Shown here piece by piece: positions 34,001-46,700 of a DNA stretch of 64,000 nucleotides (the stretch's first letter is position 1; every line of letters begins with the position of its first letter). Origin of the DNA: Batrachochytrium dendrobatidis JAM81 (Eukaryota > Chytridiomycota > Chytridiomycetes > Rhizophydiales). A model generated the notes under the pieces. That model saw only the letters and a program-made list of their open reading frames with translations. It was not told the origin of the DNA and did no database searches. Position numbers and translations under genes: made by a program. The DNA lies in contig NW_006281110.1 in the NCBI RefSeq assembly GCF_000203795.2, positions 622,590-686,589 on the forward strand. The letters run 5' to 3'.

Positions 34001-36037
34001 GCAGAAGCTACTGGTACTGAACCAAAATGCGTTGGTAATGAACCACAACAAAAAACTCTTGCTGCTGTTGGAGAAGATGGGAACACGAAAAGTTTATTAC
34101 GACACCGTGTCGAATGGGTATTTATTGGCCGTCGCAAAACTCACTTTAAAGATATTGTCTGTAAGTCTTTTGCATTTGAATGCAGATGTTTTGAATTGCC
34201 AATCTGAATTTAACAGTACGATGCGTTGTATTGATATAACCAGCCTTGTTATTTTTGCCAAAAGAAACAAGTGATAGTGGACCAAGGCTTTTGTCTGTTT
34301 CAAAGGATAGACACGTTGCCGATTTTGATCTTGCCAAATCAAATATTGTTGGTGGGATCTTTATCAATGTCAGTATAGATATAATTGATTGAGTTGCATG
34401 TACAGTAAACTATCAAATCCTTACGTTTTGTATATGTTTTTGGTAGTCAATTCGACGGATTGAGCAAATTCATAGACCTGAAGCGGCAGTAATATATAAA
34501 CGACACCATAGTATCCATCCCGAGAATTTGATACTGACCTTCAATTCTGGTTACAAACTCAAGCAATACACTGAATCTACTCAGCTGTGTAAAAAAACTG
34601 TTCTTGGACCAACTTTTGGTGGGCATATAAATAATATGCGTCTTATTCCATCGGACTCGGAAACAAAGTATCTTGCTTTTTCCACGTCCAATCAGGCAAG
34701 CTATCAAGTTTTGATGCTGGCTGTATTGTTGTATAACCAATCGCCATCAGACATAGTTGGCTGATTTATTTAATTGTTTAGGTTATTGGTATAACGGTAT
34801 TTCCATTGGATGGAAACCCATCCACGACAATGGGTGTTATTAGTCATCCTGGCGAGGCACGTATAGCTTGATTACTCCTGTAAACATGCATTATAAATTG
34901 TTAACATTCAATGCAACGTTGATTTGATTCAGGTGTCAAACATTGTGTGTTCACATGATGGAGTATCAATCATTACTGCTGGTGGTACAGACGGAATAGT
35001 CAACTGCTGGAATATCAACACGGCTGTACTTGAAGCTCAAGCATCGATTTTTGCTGGGAGTCTTGAACCTTATCTGAATATGCTTGATCCCAGTGGTCTT
35101 GGTGAAAAAAGCCCGATATATCGTGAATTTGAAGATTATTTCTACTATGCTCAGCTTCAAAGGTAAATTAATGGTCGGAGCCTTGTAATAGCCTTTGAAA
35201 GTGCATTACTCTGTTCAATCGAGTTTGATGTACTGCAAGTGTGAATTTAAACTCAAAATAATACTGGACTGACTGTTTTATTAGTCAAAAGGGAGATGCT
35301 GCTGGCAATCGTATCATATCTGATCAAGTCAGTTTAACACAAGTCCCATCAATTGTTCAAGCCATGGGATATTATCCTTCAAATCAAGAAATTGACGACA
35401 TGATTAACGAAGTTAAATACTCGAGGTTTTCACAAGGCGAAGGAAAAGAAGTTGAATCCATCACATTCCCTGAACTCATCAAATGTGAGCATTCCGTATT
35501 TACATGCTTAAATATGTATGCCAAATTTTTGTACAAGCTAGATTTGTAACCCAATTATTCAACTTTTGATTCAAGTGTATTTGAATCATCGACCAGTGAG
35601 AGATATTAGTTTAAACGATATAGAGATTGCGTTGTCCCATGCCAAGCGTTTAGAGCCTGGAAAGCCGCTTCCAAAGGGTCCAGTTGTTAAGCTCAGTTTA
35701 AATCAAACTGTTTCAAGCAAAGGAATTGTTTCATTACTTCAGCAATTTGGTATATTGATTTTTAAATCATTTAGCTAGTTTTATAATTATTTATTAACTG
35801 TACGATATTGAATAATATTTACAAATAGGCGAATCTTTTTCTCTTGAAGATGTGCATGAAGCATTCTCCATGCTCTTGATGGATCATCCCATCTATCGTG
35901 GACAACTGCCTCATACAATCAATGCAAAAGATTTTATTCAAGATGTGCTAGGACTTGTTCCTACAGAACCAACTGAAATTGAATTGGGTAGTGATGTGGA
36001 TAAGGATACTTTTAGTAACCCACCTACACATGTTTAA
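31043..36037 (+). CDS. CFAP251: Cilia- and flagella-associated protein 251 (WDR66)
   Basis: Twenty exons: 31043-31090, 31188-31262, 31348-31425, 31517-31781, 31870-31955, 32055-32182, 32261-32431, 32521-32617, 32713-32788, 32903-33123, 33222-33321, 33424-33651, 33774-34160, 34244-34368, 34447-34695, 34782-34856, 34933-35162, 35285-35484, 35576-35749, 35829-36037; about 1073 residues. CFAP251 belongs to the calmodulin- and spoke-associated complex at the base of radial spoke 3 in motile axonemes. WD40 repeats run from about 20 to 850: WTFGFN, VLFYASAHTGVLYDW, IVTADCGPNSMIIVWD, LLSVSKDRH. The C-terminus has EF-hand-like helices (MGYYPSNQEIDDMI and YLNHRPVRDI). Two introns appear to use GC donors (34696, 34857). 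Its presence implies a flagellated zoospore. Exon 14 donor (GTCAGT) is weak. Confidence 0.9.
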
Positions 36038-36508
36038 ACGCACGGTCACGTAACGCTGAATCTAAATGTTTCAGCATATCCGTGTTTCTAATCTATATCG
36101 ATAATTAGTTTCAATAAATTGGTATTGAGTTGAGGATAAACCAAATTCAAAGCGTTTTAGACGCACCAGTAGTATCATGGTTTCTTTCAGAGCCGTACTA
36201 TTGTTTAAATAACTCCCAACACCAACGTTGGTAACAATTGAAATGATTGATCAAGAAACGTATAATATCTATTCAATAGAATTTAAACAAGAATTTAATT
36301 CTAAACACCATCACGCTAGTTTGTTTCTTGAAACAATCAAACAAAGCACAGATTGAGCCAATCGCGAAGTTACTTGAACCACCTAAACAATAATGGTCTA
36401 GAATTTAAAACTTTAACCAAGTGATTGTATTTTCATCTTGATAGGCATTTAAAATATTGCTATCATTTTTTTGATAAAATATATCAGCAATAATTAAACT
36501 TTATATTT
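36038..36508. other. Intergenic region, CFAP251 to orphan gene
   Basis: It contains the CFAP251 poly(A) signal AATAAA (36113-36118) and an AT-rich stretch leading to the next gene, with TATA-like TAAACTTTATATTTATG just before the ATG. Nothing else recognised. Confidence 0.4.
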
Positions 36509-37177
36509 ATGGTCACCAAACTAGAGTTACTTTGCGATATTGCACTTGCAGTTGAAGCGTTTGGAGTTTCCACGCCATCGGATCTATGCATGTATATACC
36601 CACTCAGTCACTACTCTATACAAACACGCAAGAAGCGTATTCTAATTCACTTGTAAGAAAGAAGACAACTGGAAGGCCAAAAACAGTTAATCAAATTAAA
36701 CGTCCAACCCGTTTTGTCAATATCCTCCCAGCACCCATGCAGCTTTGTCTTTCATCTGCCACATCAGATGATGTCAATATCATACCTACACTTTCCAACT
36801 CGAGCCAACATTCTAAAACTACATCAGTGACCTCGTTAAACCCATATCCAGCGCTATTGGATACAGCCAGTTCTGCTGAGCACATCACACCAATAAGCGA
36901 CAAACGACAAACCAGTACCGAACGTGTTCGTGCTCATCGGATTAGAAAGCGAATAAGGATGGAAGAGGCTGCTCAGCGCACCATGTCCCATAATCCATAT
37001 AACAACATTGCACTTTCGGCAGAAATGATGACTGAAGCAAGGCAGATCTCCATTACAGCTTCCCTTTCCAAATCTCGTCGACACTCATCTATATCTGTAT
37101 TGCAGTCATCACGCTCAAATGCGTCTCCTATGCGAATTACGCGACGATCGGCTGCCGCTATGGCTATATCGAAATAA
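36509..37177 (+). CDS. Orphan basic protein with AT-hook-like motif
   Basis: Single-exon frame of 222 residues that I do not recognise. The first 35 residues are moderately hydrophobic and helical (MVTKLELLCDIALAVEAFGV). A KKTTGRPKTVNQIKRPTR segment near residue 55 has the GRPK core of an AT-hook, and a second basic run (ERVRAHRIRKRIRMEEAAQR) near residue 135 looks like a basic region or nuclear localisation signal. The rest is Ser/Thr-rich and low complexity, ending in MRITRRSAAAMAISK. Composition suggests a nuclear, possibly DNA-binding protein. It could also be an overcalled frame, but 222 codons without stop in this AT-rich DNA favour a real gene. Confidence 0.55.
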   Translation: MVTKLELLCDIALAVEAFGVSTPSDLCMYIPTQSLLYTNTQEAYSNSLVRKKTTGRPKTVNQIKRPTRFVNILPAPMQLCLSSATSDDVNIIPTLSNSSQHSKTTSVTSLNPYPALLDTASSAEHITPISDKRQTSTERVRAHRIRKRIRMEEAAQRTMSHNPYNNIALSAEMMTEARQISITASLSKSRRHSSISVLQSSRSNASPMRITRRSAAAMAISK

Positions 37178-38067
37178 AACCGATGATATTTTATAACCAG
37201 TTTTCGAATGTCTTCGAAACAGTGCGTGCTTTATCTGCCCAGATTCAAGATTCAAGATGAAATCATTAAATAAAATAGATGATTCACTAGGCTTGTTTTG
37301 TTTGTATTCAACTAGCATTCACCATCAGTCTTGACAACCCTAACCCAATAATACAAAATCAAATGTTTCAATATAGTCTCAAAAACGCTATTTTTGGCAC
37401 GACTTTTTTACTGATATAAAAGCTTATGGTTTTAAATCAATGGACTAGTTGGTGGACTTGTCTGCCAAGTCTGAATTGCCTATCAGTTGTTAATTAGCAA
37501 TTTATTCTAAATATCATCACTGTTGTATTCACATAATATGAAACATTTGTATTTATTTTGCAGTCACTGCCTCTTTTGCTTTGAAATGAACAATGGACAA
37601 GTATTTGTTGCGCTTTCTTGATAAAAATTGGCTTTAATAGGTATTAAAATCAAGCTAATTTTGAACTGGAGTGGTCTCTTTACTTTTGACATTGCCATAC
37701 ATTACACGATCACCAAGTTTGAATCCAGATATTGAATTTGACTGCTGTTAATAAAACTCTAAACGCATCTTTGTAGTTTAAAAATGTGTATGTTCGCGTT
37801 CAACAGAAATATCGTCAAGGCAAACCCCAGTAAACTAAAAGTTCCAAAAAACAGTGTTGTCCAGTAAACCTGACACCCATCATTTCACAAGACTGATTGT
37901 TTATTATATCGACTCTCTTTTTAGTGTTTCGTTTTGCGTGAATACAGCAGTGAAGTAAACACATTATAATGAGACAGTATATCAAAATGTGCATTAAAAC
38001 AAAATGCATATTAGTCGCTGAATGGTTGATATAGGCTCCGACCATCACCACATCAATCTACAGCGGT
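37178..38067. other. Intergenic region with a dispersed 90-base element
   Basis: 890 bases between convergent 3' ends. The segment 37861-37950 is clearly related to 43641-43725: both open CCAGTAAxxCTGAxACCCATCA and end near TTTxCGTGAATA. The rest is AT-rich with no coding potential, although 3' UTRs of both flanking genes must lie here. Confidence 0.5.
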
Positions 38068-41000
38068 CTACTCCAATCCAAGTATCACGCTTTGAAGCAC
38101 GTCGAGGATACTTGAATCGGGTTTACTGATTTGATCCACTTTGTTATCCTTGACTTTTCCAGAAGCAAGTTTTTGACCCTTGTGTTTTCTCTTGGTTTCA
38201 AACTCACTTTCTTCATCCTTGTTGTCATCATTGGTACAAACATACTCACGCGATTGTAGTTTGGCATCCAATTCAAGTTTATGTTCTGCCAGTCGCAAAA
38301 TATGCTGCTCGATAGAATTGTCCATAATCAATCGATGCACAGTGACAGCCCGTGTTTGTCCTACACGATGAGCTCGATCTTCAGCCTGTATTTCAACAGC
38401 CATTCAAAAAACAATCAGTATATGAAATTCAATCATCAAAAACTCAGCAGCCTAGACTCACTTGAGCGTCGTTATGTGGATTATAGTCGATATCATACAT
38501 GATGACTACATTCGCACTTGTTAAATTAATACCAACACCGCCGGATTTTGTCGTAAGAAGAAACACGGTAATCTCTGGATCATTGTTGAATTCATCCATC
38601 ATGCTTTGTCGAATTCCGACAGGTGTAGTTCCATCCAATCGAAGATACTTGATTCCCAGATGCTCCATGACTGGTTCAAGAATATCCAACATGATTACAA
38701 ATTGACTAAACACAAGTATTTTGTCACCCTATATCATTCAACATTTATATTGCATTAGTGGTGTATTCACACAGATGGAGTAAAATAATGCTTACTTGTG
38801 CTCGCATCTCCAGCAACATTGATTTAAGTTTAACAAGTTTACACGAATCCATGATGACCTTGTCTGATAATTTGTGTGGCATTAATGTCTACAATACATT
38901 GGAATAAAAGTACTTGTCAGCAAGTAAAGCATGGGTGACTTGGCAAGCGTATCCAATAAAAGTAATCGAGTCTTACTTTATACTTGAGACATAACTGATG
39001 GATTTCAAAATCAGACATAATACACATATCCTCCCAGATATACTCGACATTTTTATCACAATGTTCTGGCTCCTACACATTCATAAAAATCAATATCATA
39101 CTCTAAACCAGTTTATAAGGTATACTTACGCGCATAATTGCTTTGGCCATAATACGAAGCTTTGCATCTGTATATCGACTTCGTACAAGCAAAGGATGAT
39201 TGGCAACTTTGCGTAAATCCATCAACACGTTCGATAACTGACGATTGGCCAATGATGCTGTTTGATCGGAAGTCTCTGATTTAAGGGGTTTCTCTGCTTT
39301 ATCCGAGTCAGTAGTCAGTTTGGTCGTATGTGGCACGATAGTTTTTTCAGAAGCTGCAATAGCTTTTTTAGAGCACAAAAGAATATCCTAATATATGCAA
39401 CATTAGCAATAATTTCAATATTCAAAATTAAAGGCAAAACCGACATTTGCATACTTTATACAGCTGCAATTGCGATGAAACTGGAGTGCACACGTTCAGT
39501 ACTTTTGTTTTTGGTGGTAAATCACGTAAAACTTGGTCTTTTCGCCTACGAAGAACAAATGGTGTCATGATTTTCTTGGCTCGGTTAATACGCTCATGGC
39601 TAAGAGAGGACTCGTCCCCACCGCCCAAGGATTTGAATAAAAAGATGCGTTCAAGCGTTTTTTGGTCAGTAACAAACAATCGTGGCATAACAAATGTCAG
39701 TAAAGCCAATAGTTCAAGCAAATTGTTTTGAAGTGGTGTTCCTAATAACATGTGAAATTTGATTGGGATTTGTATGTCAGCATCAAAGCACATGATTACT
39801 CGAGTAGCCAAATGAAATTACCAGTAAGGAGCAAACGAAATGGTGCTGAAATTGCCATCAAATGCTTATATCTGTTACTTTCAATATTTTTAACCATGTC
39901 TGTGAAATCACAAGGTAATTAGTAAATAGTGTACTAATCAAGACACAGTAAAACCACTCACGTCCTTCATCCAGAATGAGCGACTTGATTCGGATTCTGC
40001 GTAAAAATGTACGGTCTTCTTTGGATCCAGTTGCCATACTGTATCTAATTTACTCAACATAAAGCCATTTAAAACCAAAGGCTAATCGACCAGGTTGTGT
40101 ACACATATCATTTATAAATACATACGTTGTGACAATCACATTGAGTTTGGAATTATTTGTAATGTCTTCTTGCAGCCATCGACGATCAGACAGAGATCCA
40201 GAATACGACGCTACACATAGTTTTGGACACCATCGATTCAATTCACGCACCCAGTTTTCTATTCAAATCTAAAGAGTTAAACAGAGAAATCATTGTCGGA
40301 AATAACACAGGCGTTGTAATTACCAAGTGTAGACGCAGGAACGACTATCAGATGCGGGCCTCGTTCACCCAAAGTGTACAAATGCGCCAAAAATGCAATC
40401 ACTTGAGCAGTTTTACCCAATCCCATTTCATCTGCCAAAATTCCTCCCAGTTGCTTCTGATACAGCATCATTAACCAACTCACACCGACAATTTGGTACT
40501 GCTTTAGCTGCAATGTAGAAGGAATAATTTTGGGTTGTTTGGTCAAGCATTTGAAACTAGTTGGGTCATTGAGATGTGTAGATGTGTTGGAGATTAAAGG
40601 AGTCAAGGTAAAACTATTCGGTTTACGTGTAGAATCGGGCAATTCTTTGGGTTTTTGAGTAGGAAAAAAGCTTTCATCCTCATCCTCATCGTCAATATCC
40701 AAAGCACCATCAGTTAAATCTTTTTTTGCAATGAAATGATCAGTTTTGTCCATGTGTGCCATGTCATCATCATGATCAGTCAAAGCACCGTCAACTGAAC
40801 TAGCATCCCCAGTATGGCTGTCAGTATCTTCTGATAACGCAGCAACTTGAGTCAGTGAAATTTCCCCGTTGGTTTCATCCATCAACGCGGTAGTTTCTAA
40901 GAAAGTTCCATCATTCTGTGAAGAGCTGATAGCTGCTGCATTTTGGATCCACCTGGTCATAATCTGTTTGATATCGTTTCCAACAGTCTCGCATCGTTTA

Positions 41001-43195
41001 ATTAACGAGTCGACTTCTTTAAACCCTTCCAAAAGATGTTCGTAGCGATCTACCAGTCGATACAGCTTGCGTTGTGCTTTGCATCCAGTAGAGCAAACTT
41101 CACGCAAATGGTCGCCAGAATGAAATGGACGCAAAGAAACAATCATTGAGGATGCTTCTGGCAAGCATTTGAGGGATTCTGTTATATGTTCGACTGTGGC
41201 TGAGTTGAAAAACTCGAGCACTTGTATCATGATGGCTGAATCTTGTTCAATATCATCCTCCATCTGAAAATCATGATCAAACTCGGTAGTTTCGTTTGCA
41301 TTCACATCGTCTTCATCAGCGATTGAAATAGGATCAGAGTCGTACTGAGAAATTGATTTTTTAGAATCTAAATGCGACTCTCCATACGCCACAATCTCAT
41401 CATCATCAGACAGAGTGATGGGAACGAGTGCTTTGGATTTACTAGTCACGGCTGTAGTAAATTTTGCAACTCCATTTATGGCACCAGTGGTAACTTTTTT
41501 CATGTCAGCGTTTAAAATATCATGATCGTCGTCATCATCGTCACATGGCAACGGATTCGTTTTATAAGCGCTGTGATTCAGAGAGGCATAACTAGGTTCC
41601 AAATCAATTTTTCGAACCAACTTTCGTCTTTTGACTCCACCTTTTTCTGCAATGGCTTGATCCGAAAAGTCATGGTTTGCTCTTAGCCATGCAGCAGCGT
41701 CTTTTATATCTCCATTTACAACATCGAGTGCTTTTTCTAATTCATCAGGGGTAGATTTTGGAAACAATGATGCAAGTTCTTCTATTTTGATGTTATGCGA
41801 CGATACTTTTTTTGTAGATTTGCCTTGATTTTTCCCAGAATATTTGAACATTGACAGTGAATTCTGAACCTGATTTGGATTGGACAAAGTAGACGCAGTG
41901 GGACGAGTATATTGAGCACTAGGGGTATCTGATATAACTGCATTTTTTTTCTCGGAATGCGTATTAATAAATGGCGACGTGTTTTTATAGAGAGAAGACG
42001 AGTTTAAAAGTGGATCCGATTTGCGTACTGGCTTGCTGCTGTATGCAAATGATTGTAGAGTGTTTGAAACGTGAACAGGGACACCAACAGGAGCCTTTCC
42101 AAACATAAAAGTGGAAATTGGTTTGTAAGAAGTGGGACGAGTAGCAAAAGTAGATTTGGCAGTTGAAGCGACAGAAACAGCAGGAAGTGTATGACTTTTT
42201 TTTATCGAATGATTTTTGGAGTTTTTAAGTAAAGGTGTGGTAGGAAGCTGTTGACGACAGTCAAATATGTTTTTAGTTTCATCATGGATTGGACTTGAAC
42301 AGTTGTACGTATCCGAATTGAGCCCAGACTTTGAATCGTTGCTAGCGTTACGTGTATCAGAACGAGGAACTTGAGATGACAAGGAAAATAGATTTGAAGA
42401 TTCAGAAAATGCTTGTAAAGATTGAAGAGGTCGAGCAGGATATTTAGACATCACAGATTCGGTGTGTGCGATAATTGGAGAACTTTGTTCGGACACCGAC
42501 ATGACAGCAGATGGAGAGCGTTTCGTGTGAGAGGAAAATGCATTGATTTGATTGACAGAATGATCGACAACATCGAATCTAGTAGTGCTGCTCTGAGAAG
42601 ATTGGCTCATGTCATCATCGACTCCTAATCTCATCTGAAGCGTTGAAACCAATTTGACTCCATTGTAGATCATCCTGTCTGTCTGTTCCTTTGGTGTGCA
42701 TGGAATCATATCAATACGATCCGAGACTGTCGATCCTGGTATTAATGGTGAGTCCGGAACTAAAACAGCAGCAGGATTGGCTGCATTGGTAGATCCAGTA
42801 GTTGACGGACTAGTTAAAGACCGACCCAGTCTGGAATGAGGTCTGGATTTTTTTGGGGTGAATAGAGACTGATGCAGTCTTTTATTATCACAACTATCAA
42901 GTATGCTAGACTCTGTTTTCAAAGCAGGATCTTTGTCAGATAGCTGCTCATTGGAACTATTAGACTGCTGTTTAGTTGCAACCAAAGACATTACTATAGA
43001 GTCCAAGTCACTTGCAGTAGTCGAATCACTACTCAAGAGCGGGACTGAAGACTCGGATGTTTTTGTAGAAAGAATACTAGATGGTTCTATATCCTGCAGT
43101 GAATTGATGTCTTGCTTTCGACAATTTAAGGCCATATTCATGTAAAGTCGAATATTTTTGTATTTAAATCGACCATTTGGTTGGAAATCGTTCAT
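38068..43195 (-). CDS. SNF2 chromatin remodeler, FUN30/SMARCAD1 family
   Basis: Ten exons: 40324-43195, 40126-40258, 39962-40038, 39822-39899, 39455-39741, 39130-39387, 38977-39072, 38796-38888, 38462-38728, 38068-38385; about 1492 residues. The first 850 residues are Ser-rich and low complexity, with a CUE-type ubiquitin-binding motif near 475-515 ([19 protein letters not shown]). The split SNF2 ATPase follows: [11 protein letters not shown] (Walker A), PASTLENWVREL spliced across an intron, DEGHMVKN (DExH box), [26 protein letters not shown] and [11 protein letters not shown] (motif VI). CUE plus this ATPase type defines FUN30/SMARCAD1, which acts in heterochromatin maintenance and DNA-end resection. 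All helicase motifs are intact. Confidence 0.92.
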
Positions 43196-43779
43196 GATTG
43201 AATATTCGTTGTTTTCGTATTAGATTATCAACTCTTTAGTATTTGATACTGTTTGACAAACTCATTCTTTATTACACTCAATCCATCAATAGGATTTATG
43301 AATCAACAATATAAAACTCTAATCATCGCGATATGTGTTGAATGGTTGATAAACCATATCTAATCACAGTTGCTTTATGAAATGGAATGTTGTCTGAAAT
43401 AAAGTGACCGTTTGGGAATGTTGCATGTCATTGTTTAAAAAGACTCGACAACTCTCTTGATCAATCTCCACAAATGCACTTGCAATGTCTCGGTTTTCAA
43501 GTGTTGATGATTACAAGTTGTCAAACCATCAATGATTTGATGTGTTTTCATGACAATATATTATACAAAATTTTGAAAAAGTAGAAATTCATAAAAGAAC
43601 ACTTGTTAAAATCACCAAAAACCATTTCTAAGCAATGATTCCAGTAAGACTGAAACCCATCAAACATGACTGATTATCTTGTATTTTAACTTGATGTTCC
43701 ACTTTACGTGAATATGCAAAAATTGTCGGGACAATATAAACCCAACTTGATCACCAGTTTTCAATAAACAAAACTCATT
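43196..43779. other. Intergenic region, FUN30-like / SLA2
   Basis: 584 bases between two minus-strand genes: promoter of the remodeler and 3' UTR of SLA2. The second copy of the dispersed element is at 43641-43725, 55-139 bases past the SLA2 stop. No gene seen. Confidence 0.5.
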
Positions 43780-46700
43780 TCATTCATCCTCATGATATCC
43801 TCGCTTACGCATCTCGCCCAACTGGTAACGAGCTGTTTGCAGATCCTTTTCCAATTCCAGAATTTTTACCTGCTGCTCCATCTCTCGCACTTTGGCTTCA
43901 TGCTTTCCTATCGTCTTTACATCCATTTGAGCCTTGGATTCTGCTGACAATTTAGCCGCCTCTTTGGCTGCTCTGACCAGCAACTTTGTTGCTTCGCGTA
44001 CTGCTTGAGCTGCTGCTTCTAGTCGGTCTTGCGTTTTACTATACGCAATGGCTTTGACTCGTGCTGCTGCCACAAGTTGTGTTGTCGCAACACCAACTTC
44101 TTGCGCTGCTACAACAAGTTGTTCCCACGATTTTGTGCCTTGAACTAACCCATCTGCCATTTCCACCAAATACGTTGTTGCCTGTGCTACAGCTTGTGCT
44201 GCTGAAATGAGTCCCTCTGTCCATTTGTTGTTCTTTTTGTAAAATGCTACTAGCGACGATGTGCCCTTTCCTTGTGCCACAATCTCTTGTTGGCTGGCTG
44301 TTGCACATCGGATAAGATTGGCAATTGCTGTAGTGATGGCCATGGCTGATTGAAGAATTGCCGAATGAACTTGAAGATCAGGTCCAGATTGTAATGCAAG
44401 AAGCTCTTGAAGACGGCGAGCAGCAGCCTCAATCGCTTGTGCTGCTTGTCCCATTTCTCTCTCAACTGCATCACCAAGATCGCCATCACCCAGCTTCCCG
44501 TCCAGTTTGGACCCAACACGTTTTTCCATGGATGGTCCTACACGTCCAACTTGTGCTTGGGTAGATCGCGACAACTCAACAATTCGCTCTGGTTGATGTT
44601 GAGGTGAAATTGCTCCCATTGCTGTAGACTTGACTTGGTTAAAAAAGTCAATCGTGGCATTTGCACCCATCCGTAGCATCTCGATCACTTCATCGGCTTC
44701 TTGGTCTTCGGGAGAATGACGCGCAACTCCTTTTCCGTTATACAACAGCTGCGACACAGACTGAGCCAGCATACTCGATGTACTGATAGCATCTTTTGGA
44801 TCACCACCGTTGACCAATCGAACAAAACTCACACAAAACTCGCCACAATTTTGCTGAGCTTTTTCTATCAATGTCAACACATATTCTGCAGTAGCAGACT
44901 GGTTTCCTTCATGCGCTGCACTTTCAAGCTCATACACAGACTCCATGACAGTGGTACTGCATGTTTGCAGTACATTGTCCATCATTTGATACAGTAACAT
45001 TCGGTGCTCATTGCGCAATTTTCCAATCTCATCGTCTCGTGTAAGAAGCCCTTGTTGACTTTGCTGCTGGTGTTGAGAAAGAACCAACAAGGCTTGATCC
45101 AACCCAGCCTGTAACACCGATACCTCTTCTTCATTGGCCATCTTGTTACGTTCAACCGTGACAAGAAGATCATCAAGCCTCTGGCGCATCTCTTCTGCTT
45201 CAAGCTGTTTAGCACGAATAATGTTTTCCAATTGAGTTTGTTCTGCAGTAAACCGGGCAACAAGGGACTGCACTTCAGCTCCTTTGGATAAGGATATGTC
45301 AGTAAGAGCAGCTTTATTTTCTTGGATTTCGCGGCGAAGACGAGAAATTTCCTCTTCGTACTGGACACGAATACGATCTGTATCGCCCTTGAGTCGGTTG
45401 CGCTCAATTACCACCTCGGTAAGTTCATTCGATTTTGCCTAAAGTATGCATCATATTTAAAGAATTATAGACGTCAAAACCAAAATCATAAAACCGTTTG
45501 TTGAGTAGAATCAACAATTGTTACAAGGCTCAATTTACAACCCTATTCACATAAGATGGAACACTAGAGTGTCGAAATACAATAAACAGCCAGTCTCGTA
45601 AAGTAATGAGTGCCAATTCATTGGACAACACTATCCTCTAGACTTTTTAGTTGATTGATCTTTTTCATGATAATTGCACAATACATGATTACCAAAAGAG
45701 GAAAAGAGATGGTTTGTGTTCATCAAAGTCAAAGTGTAGCAGAAACATACAACAAATATTCAATCATTGCTTATTCCAAAGCAAAGAATGATTGCAAAAT
45801 ACAAGGGTTTCATTTCATGTCAATACGATAGTAATATTACCTTTAGTTCAGCCTTGACCTTTTCGCTTTCACGACGAGCCTCATCAGTGATTTTTCCACC
45901 TGCATCTTTAAAAGTTTTAAATCTCTGAAGCAAATCTAGATGCTCTTTTCTCAACTGAGCATATAGCTTTGCCAAAGCCTCGTACTTTTGCTTCCACTGG
46001 GCATTTTCTTCGTTTAGTCTTTGAATGGTAGAATCTTTTCCAGATCCGGCAGTGTTTGTTAGATTCAACTGAGCAATTTGTTGCTCGAGCATGGCAACAC
46101 GCTGACTGTACTGATCAGCCATCTGACGATCTTGTATATGTTGATTTTTAAAGTACTCGAGTTGGGAATGAGCATCCAGCAGTCTGGACTGTTGCATCTG
46201 CTGCTCTTGTGCTTGCATCATTTGAACACGTAAACGTTCTTGTTCCTGTTGTTGTTGCTGCAAACGAAGCATCTCTTGCTGGCGTAAAAGCTCTTGCTGC
46301 TGCTGAAGCTCATTCTGTTGACGATGTTGAAGATCCAATGCATCTTGCTCTTCCTCCATCATTTTACGACGAAGTTCATCTTCTTGTTGCTGACGAAGAC
46401 GGGCTTCAGCAGCCTCGCGCTCGCGTTTAGCGGCATCATCATTGGAGTTTGTTTTTCGAGGCTGTTGAGTAGGTTTACCACTTGCAAGAAAATCGTGTGG
46501 TTCGTGGGATAGCTTGGGCACAGAGATTAAAGATGTGAGATACTTTAAACCAGAGCAGTCGTCGTAGAATTGAAGCAAACCGTAATGACTACGTTTGAAT
46601 TTATCCCTCAAAGGACCAAGAACTTCGACAGATCCAATAACTAAGCCATGTGTATAGTAGATAAAAATGGATTAGTCAAGACTAGTAGGACATTATGAAA

